64,000 nt of DNA. Origin: Promerops cafer (taxonomy: Eukaryota; Chordata; Aves; Passeriformes; Nectariniidae). Below, piece after piece: positions 33,681 through 48,600 of the stretch. A program made the translations under genes and the position numbers. The number at the start of each line of letters is the position of its first letter. The stretch's first letter is position 1. A model generated the notes under the pieces. The model worked only from the letters and a program-made list of their open reading frames with translations. It was not told the origin of the DNA and did no database searches. The stretch is taken from the NCBI GenBank assembly GCA_013398275.1, contig VZSE01009986.1:406400-470399 (forward strand), read 5' to 3'.

Positions 33681-36600
33681 TCAGTTATGAAAGCCTTACA
33701 TTTAATTGGCACAATCAAACAGGTTCTTGCTCTTTTCCTAGTATTTTTGCAGCCGTGTAATCCTTAGACGCTGCCTTGTGCGCTGCATTTGGGAACTGCT
33801 CTGGAATGACCTCTCTTGAGAGCACCGTGGATGCTGTCCCAGGTGCTCATCCCTGCCTGATCCAGTGCCTGTCTGTCCTCCACCGGGCTGCCCTGTCCTG
33901 CCACGGCAGGGTGACAGCTCCCTATTCCCCTGGAAACCAGCAGACTGCTATGTGCTGCTCAAATAACAGTGCCTTACTCCAGCTGACCCCTTCCCTGCAT
34001 GAAAAGCTGGACAGACAAGGTCTGCAGCCTTCAGGCATCAGAAAGAAATACTGATATTGCCAGAAATTCTGTATTGATCGTGAAGAACAGCCTGGCAGCA
34101 CAGCAGCACTCTCAGAAAGTGACTCCCTTGGAATTGGCATTCTGTAGACAGCATGGGGAATGGGTTTATAATTCAGCTGACAAGAAGAATTGCATTTTGC
34201 TGGAGCAACTCACAGGCTCCCTTCCCCTCTTTGCAGGTGGCCTAACACAGATTAGAAATGGAATTCACGCCTGCTGTCTCCTGAGCTGGAAAGAAGGGGC
34301 ATATACATTCCAATAAAGCTTTGAAATACGGATTTTGTGCCTCTTGGTTTTCCTGCTGAAAGAGCTGTAAGATTTAAGCAGGATACAGGATGAATCTGAA
34401 TAGACAGCTAATCATGTATTTTAAAAATTTATCTTCCTTAGGGAAGAAAACATTTAATCTGTGATTTCTCTATTTAAATTAACATTTGCTGTGCTGCAGA
34501 CTGTGCTGAGGAGAAGAAAAATCCTTAATTTGATTTTTAAAAGATGGGAAGCAACTGTACCTTTAACTGAGTGAAACTGGCTTTTCAGATTGACAGCTCC
34601 AGGCATCCAGAGCCAGCGAGTGGATAACACCCTGTTAGGATGTGTGGGTCTGGGATGGGGTTTGCATTGCCTTAGTGACATGCTTGCTCAGTTCTGCTTT
34701 ACAGTCTGTCTCTTCCAATTATGCTGCTCATTGTGGGCACATCAGTCAGCTGCACGCTGACAATGACAAGGCTGCAGCTGGCTGCAGGTGTCTGGCACCA
34801 GGCAATCTTACTGACCACACTCTGATCTCCACATTCCAAACTGCCTGCCTTCCCCTCTAATCCTCAGGAGGTCAGTACTGGGAGCTGCTTGTTTGGCAGA
34901 GCTTCCTGGGCTGTTTCGTGAGTTTCATGGCTCTGTGCGGGAGCACAGGTACCCAAACTCTGCAGCCAGACCAGAGCAGGGGGTTTAAAAGAATCTCCTC
35001 TAGCTCAGCAGTCCCAGCTGTCCTCTTGCCCCAGTTAGCTTGTCACTAGGAGCATGGCCTGTTCCCCACTGCAGCTCTGCTGCTGGCAGACAGAAGGCCA
35101 GCCAGCTGCAAGGAGCTCATCTGGATTGCCAGTGACTGTCCTGACAGCCAGCAGAGTGGGGAAGGAGATCTGCACACCAAAGAGGCCACAGATCACAGCA
35201 GCACAGCTCTGCCCTCCCCACCAGCCCCGAGGGAAGCCCTGGCGCTGCTGTTCCCCTCCCTGCTGCCCTCAAGCTCTCCTGCTCTGAGCTTGAGGTTTAC
35301 CAAAGGCTATAGATGAACTTAACTGCTCTTAAAAATGCCATTTTGCAAAGGCATTTACAGAAGCAGCAGCAAAGCCAGATGACCTTTCAGATTGCTTGTG
35401 GTGTTTATTTCAAGGCAGGAGAAAGAGCAGTAAATACTGAGCTAGGAGAGCTCATCTCTGAAAGCCCTTTTAAGCAGACATTTTACAAGATAAAACCCAA
35501 TCTGCAAGTAGTACAGTGGAGAAATAAATCCAGAACTGTGTCAGTAACAGCAATACCTATGGGGCTGTTCTGGGGAATTATTTTGTCTCTGTTCATATAT
35601 ATAATATCACCCTGAATGTCTGCAGGGGCCTCCTGATTGGCTGCTCCTTTTCCTCTCCACCAGGGAACAACTTCCAAAAAACCAACAATTTGTAACCACA
35701 CACTAAAAACCAGACACAGTTCATGAACCAAATGCTCCTGGGAGGGTCACTAAACTCTGTGACCTGCCCTCAGTCCCCACCACTAACAGCAGCCATGGGC
35801 TGTGTTACCCTGAGGGAGCTGATGGGCCCCACCAGCACCAAATCCAGCACCTGCCCCCAGCTGCCAGGGCCGCTCCCAGCACACGCTGTCATCACCCTCT
35901 CACTCAGTGACATCCTCCCCGGCGTGCAGGTCTCCCCCAGAGCTGAGCCACACCACAGCATCAGCAGCCTTTGCTCCCCACACGGTGTGACTGTCCAGGA
36001 CACCACGCGTTTTCCTCACTCCCAAGGCTGAGCTGGCAGCTCTGTGCCTCCTGCCCGGGGCCGCGCGGGGCCGTGCGCCGTCACCGGTGCCACCGGGCAG
36101 CAGCTGCTGCCTCCTGCCAACAGGTGCACGAGCAGGTTCTGCTTTGGCACACGAGGGGAGAGTGCAGGCAGCACAGGAGGGAGCAAGGGCAGCAGCAGGA
36201 AGCTGCCCGTGGGTGTTCCGTGCTAGCCTGTGGAGCGTGGGCAGCGTCCTGCCGATCCGTTCACAACAGGCAAGCAGCTCGAGGAGGCTGCAGCTGTGGT
36301 GCAGGGGTAGAGGTGGAGGTGATGGGAACCTGCCATCTGTCATGTCTCAGACCCCAGTAAGAGAGCCTGCTAGGACTGGCACAGACACTGGAATGCAGAC
36401 ACTCAACCCCAAGCAGCATGGTTAGGACTGCAGCTGCCCTAAGCAGGGTTGTAGGACACAGATTTGGGTGGGTTTACCAGGATTCTGCAGACAGCTGAGC
36501 TGGTCCAACCAAGCATGGACGGCAGTATCAAGAGGTAGCATGGTCCAGACTGAAATCTTACATTAGAATCACAAAGCTTTTCCAGGAAAGGTGTTTGTTG

Positions 36601-39600
36601 CACATCCTGGCAGCTTTACAGCTCTTACGTGCTTTTAGTTTTGAGCAGGTGTAGTAAGGAGGAACAAAGGATAGACAGTCCCATTTTCAGACACACAGGA
36701 TCATGACTCAATTAGCACAGACATCACCCTACAAAGCACTGGTAAAGGCACTTCCAGAACCTGAATGAGGTCAGAGCCTCCCACCCGACCTCAGAAATCC
36801 CCAACCTGATAACATTACCTACAACAGATATTCCTATCCTGTCCTGGGCCAAAGGAGTCCAAGCAAGGAGGGATTAAATAAATGAGAAATGCTGTCTGTT
36901 TTGAAGAAGCCCACCCCATGAACTTGTGCATGACTGCACAGACATCTCACTGTTCTGTCTTTCAGTACATTGGGAGCTTGGATGTCCCCAGGCCCAACAG
37001 CCGTGTGGAGATCGTGGCAGCCATGAGAAGGATCCGGGTAAGTTCAGAAGAGCTGAGCCCCACACAGAGTTAAAGGTTACACTCCCCGGAGTGAATTTGT
37101 TGCAATCTACTATTCCACATTCCCTCCAGCCCTTCCTATCTGGAGCTCAAATCTCAGCCCAATCAGGCTTGCAACAATCCTCTCCAGAAATTCCCAAGGC
37201 ATCTTAGCATAGGCCCATCCTGTGCTCTTTGCAAAGGGATCAGTTATCAAAACTCAAATGTAACCCCCTCTCCTGTGCTGAGCAGCCATGGGGCTTCTCC
37301 TTGAACCTAAGAGATTTACTTAGCCTGTTTGGAATTTTGTGTGCATGAAAAATAAGCTGGACCCAATGTGCTTCACAAAAGCACTTGAGTTCATTTACAG
37401 CTCCAAATATATTGTATTATATATTGAAATATCAGTGCCCTGACAGGTGTGATTGATACAAATCCCATCTGACTAGACTTAGTGGATTCTGCTGCTCCTT
37501 AGAATAATTTGCTGCTTTCCCCATGCTTCAATACAGTTTTACAGTTCCTGTTTCTCATCACCAAGCCTGCTCTTTTCCTGCTCTGCCCCTTTATTCTGCA
37601 GTGCAGCCTGTGAATGGTCCCCAGATTTAGCTGTGATTAGCAGGGTTGGGTGGCTTACATCTGCTTCGTGTTTAACCAGTTCAAGTGCATCTCCCCCAAA
37701 AGGCAATGCAGCTGTTGTGTCTGGCTGAAGTTTTGCAGGGGTCTTAATTCTGAGGCTGTTCATATGTCTCACATCAGCTGAAGCAAGTTTGAGAATCTTC
37801 CATTTAAAGCTTTGAAGGGATTATCCTATTTCCCCCCCTTCCCCCACAGTGTTTAACCATCTAATTTTCCTTTAGAATAGTGCTTTTTAAACTTAGCCTG
37901 TAACTGGCTGGGGAGCTGATGTATTCATCTCCAGCCAAGCTTAGAAATGACATTCCCCTCCCTTTGCCTGCTCAGACTATTAGCACAGCCCTTGCTCAGA
38001 ACACAGTGCAGCAGCAGTCTAAATTGCCTGGTTATTTATGGAACAGGTGAATATATCTGTAGGAAGTAAAAGCAATAGGTGAGGACTACCAAGGCAGTTT
38101 AGGTGCTGGCATAATTATTGGCAATTTTTCATCTGAATCAATATTTATCATCAGATTTGACACGGCACTTCTGCTGATCTATGACACCCTTGTAAGAAAA
38201 ACCAAACAGTATTTTAATATCACTTAAAATAAAGTGTCACATTCTGTTTTCACACCTGCTGATGCCACAGTGGTACCTAGCTCAGAGCCTTGGCAGTGCA
38301 ATAGCTTGCTTGAGTACCACAAGAAACACGTAAAAAACCCATTCTGCATTCCTGGGTGCCGTCACTTAATCTTGTCACACAGGATTTTTAAAGTAGGCAT
38401 CCAGTAATCCATACTGAGTTTTTAATCTTGGAAGCCCATTCCAAAAAGGGAGGGCTTCCCTTTTCATGTGCACATTGTACAGCAGGATCTTATTCAGACA
38501 CTTCCTGGCTGCTGAGCGGAAGATGCTCCTCTATTGAAGATAGTTAATTGGCACTGATCCTTAATTAGAGCATAAAGAATGAACTGGGAGGTCTTTGAAG
38601 AGAATTCTAGTGCACAGAGTACCCAACCTAGGAACTGAGGGAAGATGGGGGTTATTTATGTAGCGTTCATTTGCATGCAGAGGCCTTGTCTGTACTAGAG
38701 TTTTTTCCCATGGACTCTCAGCAGCACCAGTTACAACTGGGAGGAAACAGTGGAAGAAGCTCTTGGGGGAAATGAGTATTTTGCTCCTATGTTATTGTGA
38801 GTGGTCGTGCCTGTTTGCAGTGCAAGAGTGAGTAAGGTCCCACGGCCCTGCCAAGTGTTGGCAGGGGCATGTCCTGGTGAAGCTTTCATCCTTTGTGCAC
38901 TCCAGTGTTCCACTGGAGTTCTCCACTGGAGCAGAAGAGAAAAGTGGAGCAGTACAAGCCCCAGCACAGCACTCCCTGTGCCATGGGAGGAGGTGGGAGC
39001 CATCCCGGCGCTGACGGAGCCGGCCCGTGGCTCAGGAGGACTCTTAGTCACCGCTTCTGCCGCTCCACGGCGAGCAGGGAGGAGGGGGAGCAGTCACAGC
39101 TCTCTTTTCCAGGCTGTGTCAGAGCTGGTTACTCATCAGTAAATTGCTACAAGCACCAAAACTGCCTTGGGGGAAAAGCCTTCAGCTGCTGAGGACACCA
39201 AATGTCCTGAGAGGGTCATAAGGGAAACAGCAACACCAGGTGACAAGTCTGCTCCTTGGCACATTCTGTGTTTTGTACTGGGCTCTTCTACCAGTTACAC
39301 ATGAATTATACCAGGGATTCTGGATCAGTGGGATTCTCCATGCATAAGCAGAGCAGTCTGCCTGCAGACTTCAGACATTACTCCCAGAAAGCCTCAAATA
39401 ACAAGTTTTAGCATTAGCCTGCTGAAATCGTGACCTGCTCTTCGGCAGTCGGTATTTGAGGGGCAGGCTCTTAGTAAAGCTTAAATCCATACTCCAGGCT
39501 GAATGGGTGCTTGTAGAATTGCTAGCAATACTCCATTAGTCACACATTAGATCCCATTTCATAACAGACTGGAAAGCCTTGTCTCATCATGTTCTATGCT

Positions 39601-42600
39601 TCCACTGGAGAGAATGCAAATGCAGTAGGTAGAACAGGGAAGCTGCTGTTCTTAGCTTTCCATTATGCAGAGCTAGACAACTTTAAGTTTGCTAATCCTC
39701 CCAGTGGATTATTAGCTGCCTACAGCTGCCATGTTGTTATTATATGATCAGAGTTCAAGCTAATCCCTCTACCTCTTGGCCTGGCAGGGGAGGTGATGAA
39801 ATGAGTTTGCAGCTTGGATAAATACACTGTACCCTGACAGGCACAGCGAGGGCCTGCTTAGGAGAGTCCAGTTCCTCTCACAGCTCCAAGCACCCTGGGC
39901 AGGTGTTCCCCCACCTCCCAGGGAGCAGCATCTGCTGCCTGCAGCTCCCCAGGCCATGCAGGTCTGGGTGTGTGGCAGCTCCCGTGCTCTGTCAGCGTTC
40001 TGGTGGAGCTGGAGTGAATCTCTCTGCAGGTATTGGAGCTCAGCACTCCAGGGAGTTTATGTGCAAATCAAGATCTTTCCTCCTCACAACTCAAGCGGTA
40101 GCTGATGAAAAGATGGGTTTTGTAAAACACAGAACACTTCCTTGAAGCTGCTGAGGTTGCTTGGAAAATCTTAGCCTGGGAAGACCAGGGAACGGATGGC
40201 TTCAAGTGCAGGGTTAGCATCACCACACGTCCTGCATGCATTCCCCAGAGCCAGCACTGGCCAGAGGAGAAAGTCAGCTGTTCCCTTCCCAGAGCACCTC
40301 TACCCTCAGTCCAGCACTTCACAGCCAGCTGAGCTAGTGACATGCTGCTATTTTGAGTGGTGAGTTGTAGAAGGACACAGTAGGACTAAGTGACAAAGGC
40401 TGTCATCCCCACAGGCAGCCTGCTGCCAGCAATTCCCCAAGACACTCCATTTATCTGCCTTCAAGGCACAGAATCAGTTTCCCTGGAATTTGCACTTAAG
40501 AATCTCTGAGGCCTACAAATTTCAGTTCTGTTTGTAAGGTTTAGCTTGGACCTAAGCAGGTATTGACACTCCAAAAGGAGCCAGATGTTGGATTGTTGGA
40601 TTATTTAATTATTCCATAAGGGAACAGCCAACTGGTGCTGTGCCCATCCAAACACCAGGATGAGCAAACAGGAGGCAGGCATCCAAACTAATGTGTCTTC
40701 TGTTACCTCCACATTTCTTGGGCTTAATTTAATTGAGAAGCCTTTTTCCCCAGAGGCCAGCGTGCCAGAGAAACAGAAACATTTATAAATCTCAATGCAG
40801 GATACATGAGAAGTGTCTGAGCTCTCCTTAGAATGAGAACTGGGTTCTCACCTCAGCCTCCCTCTTATCCTGATCATTCTAGCTGCATCCATCTTTGAGC
40901 AGAGCCTCAGCACTTTGCAGTTTCTCCACACAGTATTTGAGTGAGGAAGTGCAATCCAGCCACACTGTCAGTCTGACTGACTGCCAAGTATCAACTGGTA
41001 GTGTTGAAGTGTGACATGACAGCAACTGAAATCAGGATGAGTAAGTTACAGTCCTACTGCACAAACTTTGAAGCAGAAGCAGCAGGGACAGCTGCAGAGA
41101 ACCTGCCTCTGCACTCCAGAGCTCCCAGTCCCAGAGCTGGGCTGGCTCACACAGCACCTTGCACTTTAAGCCCTGCCAGGCTGTAAATTCCAACGGTTCA
41201 GGAGCAAATATGGGTGTGATTTATCTGCTCTTCCTACAGAAGGAGAGGAACCACGTGGACAGCTGCCAGAGGGCAGGGAGACTGCCTTCAGCCCTCTCAG
41301 TTTAATTTATTGCTGTGTGACAGGTTTCAGAGGTAGAGATGTTTCATGGGCTTGTCCATGAGATTGTTCTAGAACACAGTTCCCTCAGTTTGCCCAGGCA
41401 GGCAGCTTTCTCACTACAGAAGTTCACCTAGAAAACTGCTGTGTGGATTCCTCTGACATACTCTGATTCTAAGGCCTTCCTGGGTTGTTACGCTCAGAGC
41501 TGTGTTCTCCTGCCAGCTTCATGTTAATCTGAGCTGGAGTTGTGATCAGAACTAAAAAAAAGAGAAGCTGAACTCCCAGCTGATGGGTTTCTTAGTTAGT
41601 CTCTGCAGCCTCTCCCTCTATAATGAGGTTATTTGGTCAGCTGTAGCTGAGGCACAGACTCAAACATGGACGTGCAAACTGCTGGAGCACTTGCCCTGGG
41701 GCACAGACCTCTGTAGCTGCACCAGGAGCTGTTGTTGTTGGATGGGAGTTTGTTCTGCTGCAGTTCCTGGAGGGTTTTCCCTTTCAACCTCTTTGGAAGA
41801 GCATCCAAATGCTCAGCTAATGATAGCCCTGGGCTGTGACAGACAACAAACCTAGTATCTTAAAATACTTCAGCAGCCTCAGACTGCTGGGGTGGACCTT
41901 TAGTTCTCAGAACACCATGCACCTTCCTTTCATTTACAGGAAGAAACAGATGACAGTTCTGACAAGGTTAGAGAGTGAAACACAGGCATGTCTTCCTCCT
42001 TCTCCCCCACACTAGGAAGACATTGTATTCCCCCCAGAGTATGCTCCAAGAGAGCATCATTTCCTGGGATACCTTCCCTGCATCTCTGGAGAGCCACGCA
42101 AGGGTTGTTTACCCTGCTAAGTGTTAGACACAGCCTGTGGCCTCCAGGAGAGAGCTGTGGTTATAGGCAGCCAAACCAAAATACACAAGCATGTACAAAC
42201 TTGCTGTGGCACCGTCTGCAGAATATCTGGTGTCAGTTCTGACTCTTCTCCAAAGCAGAGCTCTAAGAAAGCTCCTGCAGCTTCCCACAGGCAGTATGAT
42301 CAGCCCACAGGGCTGCTCAGCTCCAGGTCCCAGAAACACCAGTTACTCTCAGGGTCCCATCCATGAGACCAGGCATCTGAACCAGTTTAAGGTTCCTACC
42401 ACACAAGATTAAGCTAATTGGGTTTACCTTTCCAGGCCCTGGCAAAATACAGCAAGTGTTTTCAGGATAGTAATTAAATGTTAATTGCAGCTAAGTTTAG
42501 CCCTAATGCCTCATTAGTTTGTTTTCCTCTGCTTGTTGCATCTATGGCAGAGTCTCCTGCACAGGGATGGGGATCAGGCTGGGCTTCCCAGGAGGTAGGA

Positions 42601-45600
42601 GTCCCACCATGTGCTCTGAGGGTCTCTGAGCCTTGCCACAAAGCTCTTACCTGCTCCCAGCCAGGGCAGGCAGCACTGAAACCACCACATTCAATGCACA
42701 GCTCTACTGAAAAGCATTTTACTGCTCCACACTGCAAATGGCCCCCAGGTTAGGTTCCCACAGTCTGTTTCCTGGTCTTTAGGAAGATGAAGCACGACAG
42801 GGATGCCACCTTACCCTGAGGGATGACAGACACATTATGGGTCTTACCTGTGTGCAGCACAGGATGCTGAAGGAGGTGAGCCCTCTGGCAGAATGTCTGG
42901 CAAGAATCCATTTCTCCAGGCAAAACAAGTGGCTTCAGCTTGAGGCTGCAGGAGCTGCAACCTCCCAGGCACTGCTCCTCACCCTGCTCCCATCCTGCCA
43001 CTGAGTTCTGTAGCCTCTCCCCCTTCCCAGTCTGCCCTGCAGCACCAATTAGCCAGAACACCAGGTGGGACAAGATCTCCCTGAGATCCCTTGCTATGAG
43101 GGCCCCAGGAAGGGAGAGGCTGAGTTGGGGAGGGTGGGTGGATGATGCAGGTGCAGCTCCTTAGGCCTCTCCCCATGTGTCCTCCTCTCACCTTGACAGG
43201 CTCTGGTGTGCTCCATGCACGTGCTGCTTTCCTAGCCTTACAAAAGACTAATTTAAAATGTGGAAGCTGGCTTTCTAGAAAAATTGAGTCTTCCTTGTCT
43301 CAGACAAACCCCAAGCTTGTTTTACCCATTTTCTGCTGTTCATATTATCTTAAAACAAAGGGAAGAAGCTCTTAATGAGCTGTTTCTGCAGTGGCATGGT
43401 GCACAGTGTTTCTAGGCAGCATTGTGTGACTGTGGTGGAGAGCTGACTGAGCTCTGTGCATCTTGAGTGGGAGGAGAGGAAAAAACACCTCGGAGATTAC
43501 ACAAGAACCCAACCTTCTGCTCACTGCTTGGGGGGTCTCACCGTACAATGAACTGCCCCACTGACTTAGAAACTCCTGCAGATTCCCACCCCGCTCATCT
43601 CCAACCCTAAATCACCTCTGGACATCCTGCCACAGAACAATTAGTTACCTTCTGTCACTTAACCCCTGAGCTGAAACGAGTGGGGACTGGTCAAGCTGTG
43701 AATACAGGCCACTGTGCCAGAAGGCAGCTGAAGGCTGTTTCAGTAGCCACGTTTCATGACCCAGTTTTTGAGGAGTGGCCGGTGACTAGAGATGCTTCAG
43801 ATCTTCCACCCCATTCCAAGTGCACGGTGCAGGGTTGATGACAGATGGGTGGAGGGATCAGTCAGTGGAATGTGTCATCTCCAGGCAACGGCGACCTTTA
43901 GTGCCTTCCTCAGAGCCCTCAGAACTCCATGGCTTCTCCAGCGAGGGGGTGGAACCAGTCAGGCACATTAATTCTGTTTTGCATAAGAGTCATGGTGGAT
44001 TGGAGTTCAGTTGGAGGCTAATAAAAGCAGCATTTAAATAGATAAAAGCTAAATTAAAATGTTAGTGCTAAATAGAACAAGACAGAGCTTTTTGTCTGAT
44101 GCTGAATCTTGGCAATGAAGCAGGTACCTTTTAATTGTAAAATAAAGTGGCTTTAACAGTATTATCATTATATTACTGAAGCGTTTAATTTCACTAGCTA
44201 AAATATCACTGTATGAGATCTCTGCAAAGCTTTTATCTAGTTTGAAATAAAGACACTTTTTCACCAATTATGTTACTGGTTGTAGAGTATTACAGAGATG
44301 AAATATAATGGCTTTCAAATTACATTCTGGTGAAGAACACTCAGCCACGACTCAAAGCTGCTTCTTTGTTGGTGCCTGAAAAAATGTAATTGAGAAGGTA
44401 ACCAGAGTGTAGAGAGCACATTGGATTGGCTTGGTAACAAGGAGCTGCCTAAATCTGAGTGACAACTGCAGGGGCACAGAGCTGGGGCTGCCCGTGGGGT
44501 GGAGCAGAGACCCTCCTTGTGCAGCCAGTACAAGTGCAGGGGTGGATTTCCACCAGAGCAGGGTGATGTGTTTCAGGAACAAAACAGAATAGCCCATGAA
44601 GACACGAACACTTAAATCCATGAGTCTCCCTCTGGGCAGAGAAAAATCTGAAAAAAAGTCAGCCTGTGGCTACAATGTAATCCTCATGCTGTGACTGAGC
44701 CTTTCTGGTTCTCAGGTTGAGTCTGTGCTGGACACAGGAGGAAGGCCAGACCCAGGCCACAGCAGTGGCTGCCCCTGTAGATGTCTTGATTTTGTCACGT
44801 GCAAGGGCCCTTTGTACTTCATTGATCAGTGTTCAGAGGAGAGGGACCCTGAAGGACTGTGACCACAAAGCCAAATTTAGCCCCGGAAAAGAAGATTTGC
44901 TGACAATAGCTTGGTTCTACGCTTGCTTTCTTCAATCTGCTTTTGCTCTGTACTAAATGAGGCCTGAAGGCAGACAGAATCCATGCTACTGTACACAGGA
45001 CTTTGACAAGATACTTCATGTTTTGACTAAATAAGAGTGTGATAAATCTATAGCCTAAAAGTCTTGAATGGGTCCCTGGAAGGAAGGATGCTTTGATGAG
45101 GGAGCAGGGATTTTTTAAAGGCATTATGGAATGGTTTTCTTTCTTTCCTGCAGCAGTGATTAGACATTATTTAAATGTCCTTTCCCTGGACCAGATGGGT
45201 TATTTGGACTAATTGGCAGCCGCCTGACAGCTTTCAGGACACCTGAGTCACTTCCCACTTCCTCCATCCTTCTGTCACTGCTGCTGCAGAGATCCTGCCT
45301 GGGTAGATCTGCTGGAGGGCAGGATGTGGCCCTGTGCATTGAGGGAGCATCCCAAGCCAGGGCCCCAAATCACCCTGTTCCCTGCCCAGCCAGGTCTGAT
45401 GTACTCCTTGGAATGCCACCAAACGCTCTGAGCTCCAGGCTTTCCTTCCTAAAAATCATATTATTTTTGTCAGATGAAGAAGAGCAGAGGGACGTGTTCA
45501 GGCCAGATGCAGCATGGTGGAGGATGAGGCAGTCACAGCTGCTGAGGCACTCGGGTACTCTTCAGGTTCAAGTGCCACCTGTTGAGTGTCCTTTACCTGC

Positions 45601-48600
45601 TGGAGAGCCACACATGGCTCAGGGAGCACTAAAGGTTCAGTGATCCCACAGCACCATGGACCTGCTCAGTCCTGCTGCAGCCTGTGCTCCTGCTGTTAAT
45701 GATTACAGGGCATACACTTCCATCCCAGGCACATTCTCCTATTTTGTTGTTGTGGTCCCCCAGGGTAATGCTGGTCCCCTGCTCGTCTCCTGGAATCCCA
45801 GCTGGTGGCAGGAGCTGTGAGCTGTGGGTTTAATCTGTTTGGGGTTTCTGTTTGGGGTTAATCACTGACCTGTGTGTGAGCAGTGCAGGATGCACTGATG
45901 TCCACAGCTTCACCTCTCCTGCTGACACCACTGCAAGCCCAGGGACACGGGGAACAGCCCTGGGGAGAGAGAGGAGCCTGTGATGTTCTGGTACAGTTTT
46001 GGTGACAAGACCTCAGTGACAAAAAATACTGAGAGCATAAAACCCTCCTTTTCCATAATTTCCATATCCAAACCCAGGCTTTTCTCTCATCATGATTCAC
46101 TAATCTCAGTAGCTCCCCTGAGGCTATTAGAGTCCTTGAACGGCTTCATATTCTGGAGTTTTGGAAATGACACAATTAGACTTGAATTTTCTTTCTCTTA
46201 CAGTAGCAGTCTTGTTTCCAAATTTGAGTGAAGTTTCATGGACAATTTGAGGAGAACCCAGAGACATTCCTTTAAATTTAGGAATTGCAGTTTTATTAGC
46301 ACTCAGTAATTTCTAACCAAGGCCCACTTGGAGAGAAGCAGCGTGGGAGCTGTGCTGTGCCTGGCTCTGCTCAGGGCTGCACATCTGGGTAATACTCAGG
46401 GCAGCCTGGCAGGAGAGGGGTGAGCTCCCTTCTGTCTTCACTTCTGCTGTATCCCAGGAATGCACATGATACAAGAGCTCGTGGGCAGATTCCAAAAAGA
46501 CATTTGTGCCACCAAGATTCTGATGGAATTAGGAATTGTGTGCTTTAGAAAATCTCTCCTAAGAGTTGCATCTGAGCATTGGGCCTGACTGCTGATTTTC
46601 CTAAGGAAGCAGGCTGTCAGTGCTGCATGCCAAGCCAAGCCTTTACCAACAGACCTGACACACACAGCCCCTGAGGCCCTGTGGTGCTGACCCCCTCCAA
46701 GCTCAATGGCCTGTACCTGGCTGGAATTGCTGCACTGTTGCTGCTCACAGATGCAAACACATCCTTTCAGTGCAGCACCTGGAGGTCAACTGTAAGTCAC
46801 TGGGTTTTCTGTGAGAAATGTTTTCTCAAGTGGAACTGCTGGAGATCAGTAGTATTAACAGCTACATAGAAAGAGTCTCCTTGCCTGGCAATAAAGCAGA
46901 TTATTTCTGTCCCTGAGTGTCTCAAACCAGTACATAGCAAGGCTGTTCATAGGAGCTGCAGGCACTGAGGTGTAGAAAGGTTCAGCTGCACCCAGGGCTT
47001 GAGCTAACAAAGAGCTCTTTGCCCTGCAGGAGAACAAAGATGGATTGCACCTAGCAAAGGAGTCCTGAAGCCTGGTCTGCACACAGCAGCACACTCAGCA
47101 CCCCTCCATTGTCATTCTGGTCTAGTTTGTAATCAAGTGCTGGTTCTGAATGCAAATGGAGATCAAGTCTTCGTTCTAGCTTGGATTCTGCTTGCTCAAA
47201 GATAAAGGTGCCAAGTCCAGCTTCCTGACTCTGCTGTGGATATGCAAAGGAAATGCTAATTTCCCTTGTAGGTGGCTAGGAGAAATGGCAAGACACAGAG
47301 CTGGAGGACAGCACCCGAGATGCATATGGGGTGTGATAGCAGGTCTGGAAGCCAGGAGATGTTCCCTCCCTGCAGCATTTACACAGAGCAGGTGTGAGTC
47401 ATGCAGATGTATCTTCTCCAGATTCTCAACAGCAAACTAGATTGCTCCTTCTCCTTTGGATAGGTATCCACCCTGGGAGGACATGCTGGGCTCCCTGAAG
47501 TCACCGAGGCTTTTGGGAGGAGGCTGCAGAGCAGCACAGTGCTGGAAATGGAGACCCCCAGCAGGTCACACCTGGCTCTGTTGGGAGCCAGGGCTGGGTT
47601 GACTTGGTTATCAGGTAGAACACGTGGGCACTTCTCTGCCTCTTCCTCTGAACCTCCTGCCTCCCCAGGTCTCAGGAGCACGGACATTCCCTCTCCATCC
47701 TGCACCCAGAGCGTGGCTCCCAGCCTGCTCTGGCTGCCTTTGCCTCTGGATTGCCATCCCCCTTGCCTTGGACTACCTGCACTAAAATAGCATCCTTACA
47801 TAAACACAAAGTCTTGCATTATTTAGAGGCCTAAAATCCCAGTACCTGCCTTTGTCAGAGCCTTGGCATGGCAGTGGGATTAGGTTTTCCCCCATCTCTG
47901 TGCTGTGCCAGTGAGTCCCTGCCAGGACCCTCATTAAGCCCCTGGCCCACACTCTGCAGTGGGGGGCCCTGCCTGGCTCCCGTGGCCACAAACTGCTCGT
48001 GGGCTGAACAGTGCTCTGCTCTCCTGAAGAACAGCATCACAAGCACACCTCTGAAAAGCCACAGAAGGACAAAATTGGCTTTTTATTCTCTCTCCAAACA
48101 AGCAATAAACACCAACTCGTGGAGACAGAGCAAAGCAGCCCTGTTAATCACCCTGCCCCATCTCCCCCTCCTGCTTCTGAGGACACCAGCTCCTCTTTTC
48201 CCTCTCTGCACAGCCTAGCCAAAGTAGCAGGAAGTGAGCCAGGGGCATCTCCCCTGCCGTGGCCTGTCAGGCTCATGGAGAGGGGTGGGTAGGGACTGGA
48301 AGTACAACAGGAATTTTGGAGCAGGCAGCAGAAATCCTCAGTTGCCTCCTGCTCCTGTCTGTACAAGCAGTGTCTGGTGGCCTGGCCCTGCCAGCGAGGT
48401 GCTGGGGAGCTGTCACTTGGCAGGGGCTGGCTGTAACCAGAACAACTGAGTGAATGAAATAGAAAATGAATATCCTTGCTTTGTGAGTGAGAAACAGACG
48501 TAGAAAATACTCTGTTACCTTCCCACAGCATGCAGGGGGTCTGGGGCTTTTTCATGGAGCTCTGAGCTTGCTGCAGAGTCCTGGCTCCTGCTCTTCAGAG

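Noticed and set aside
34312..34317. AATAAA in intron 1 after a short open frame
   Set aside because: The short frame has no coding features, and the signal lies in an intron with no upstream terminal exon.
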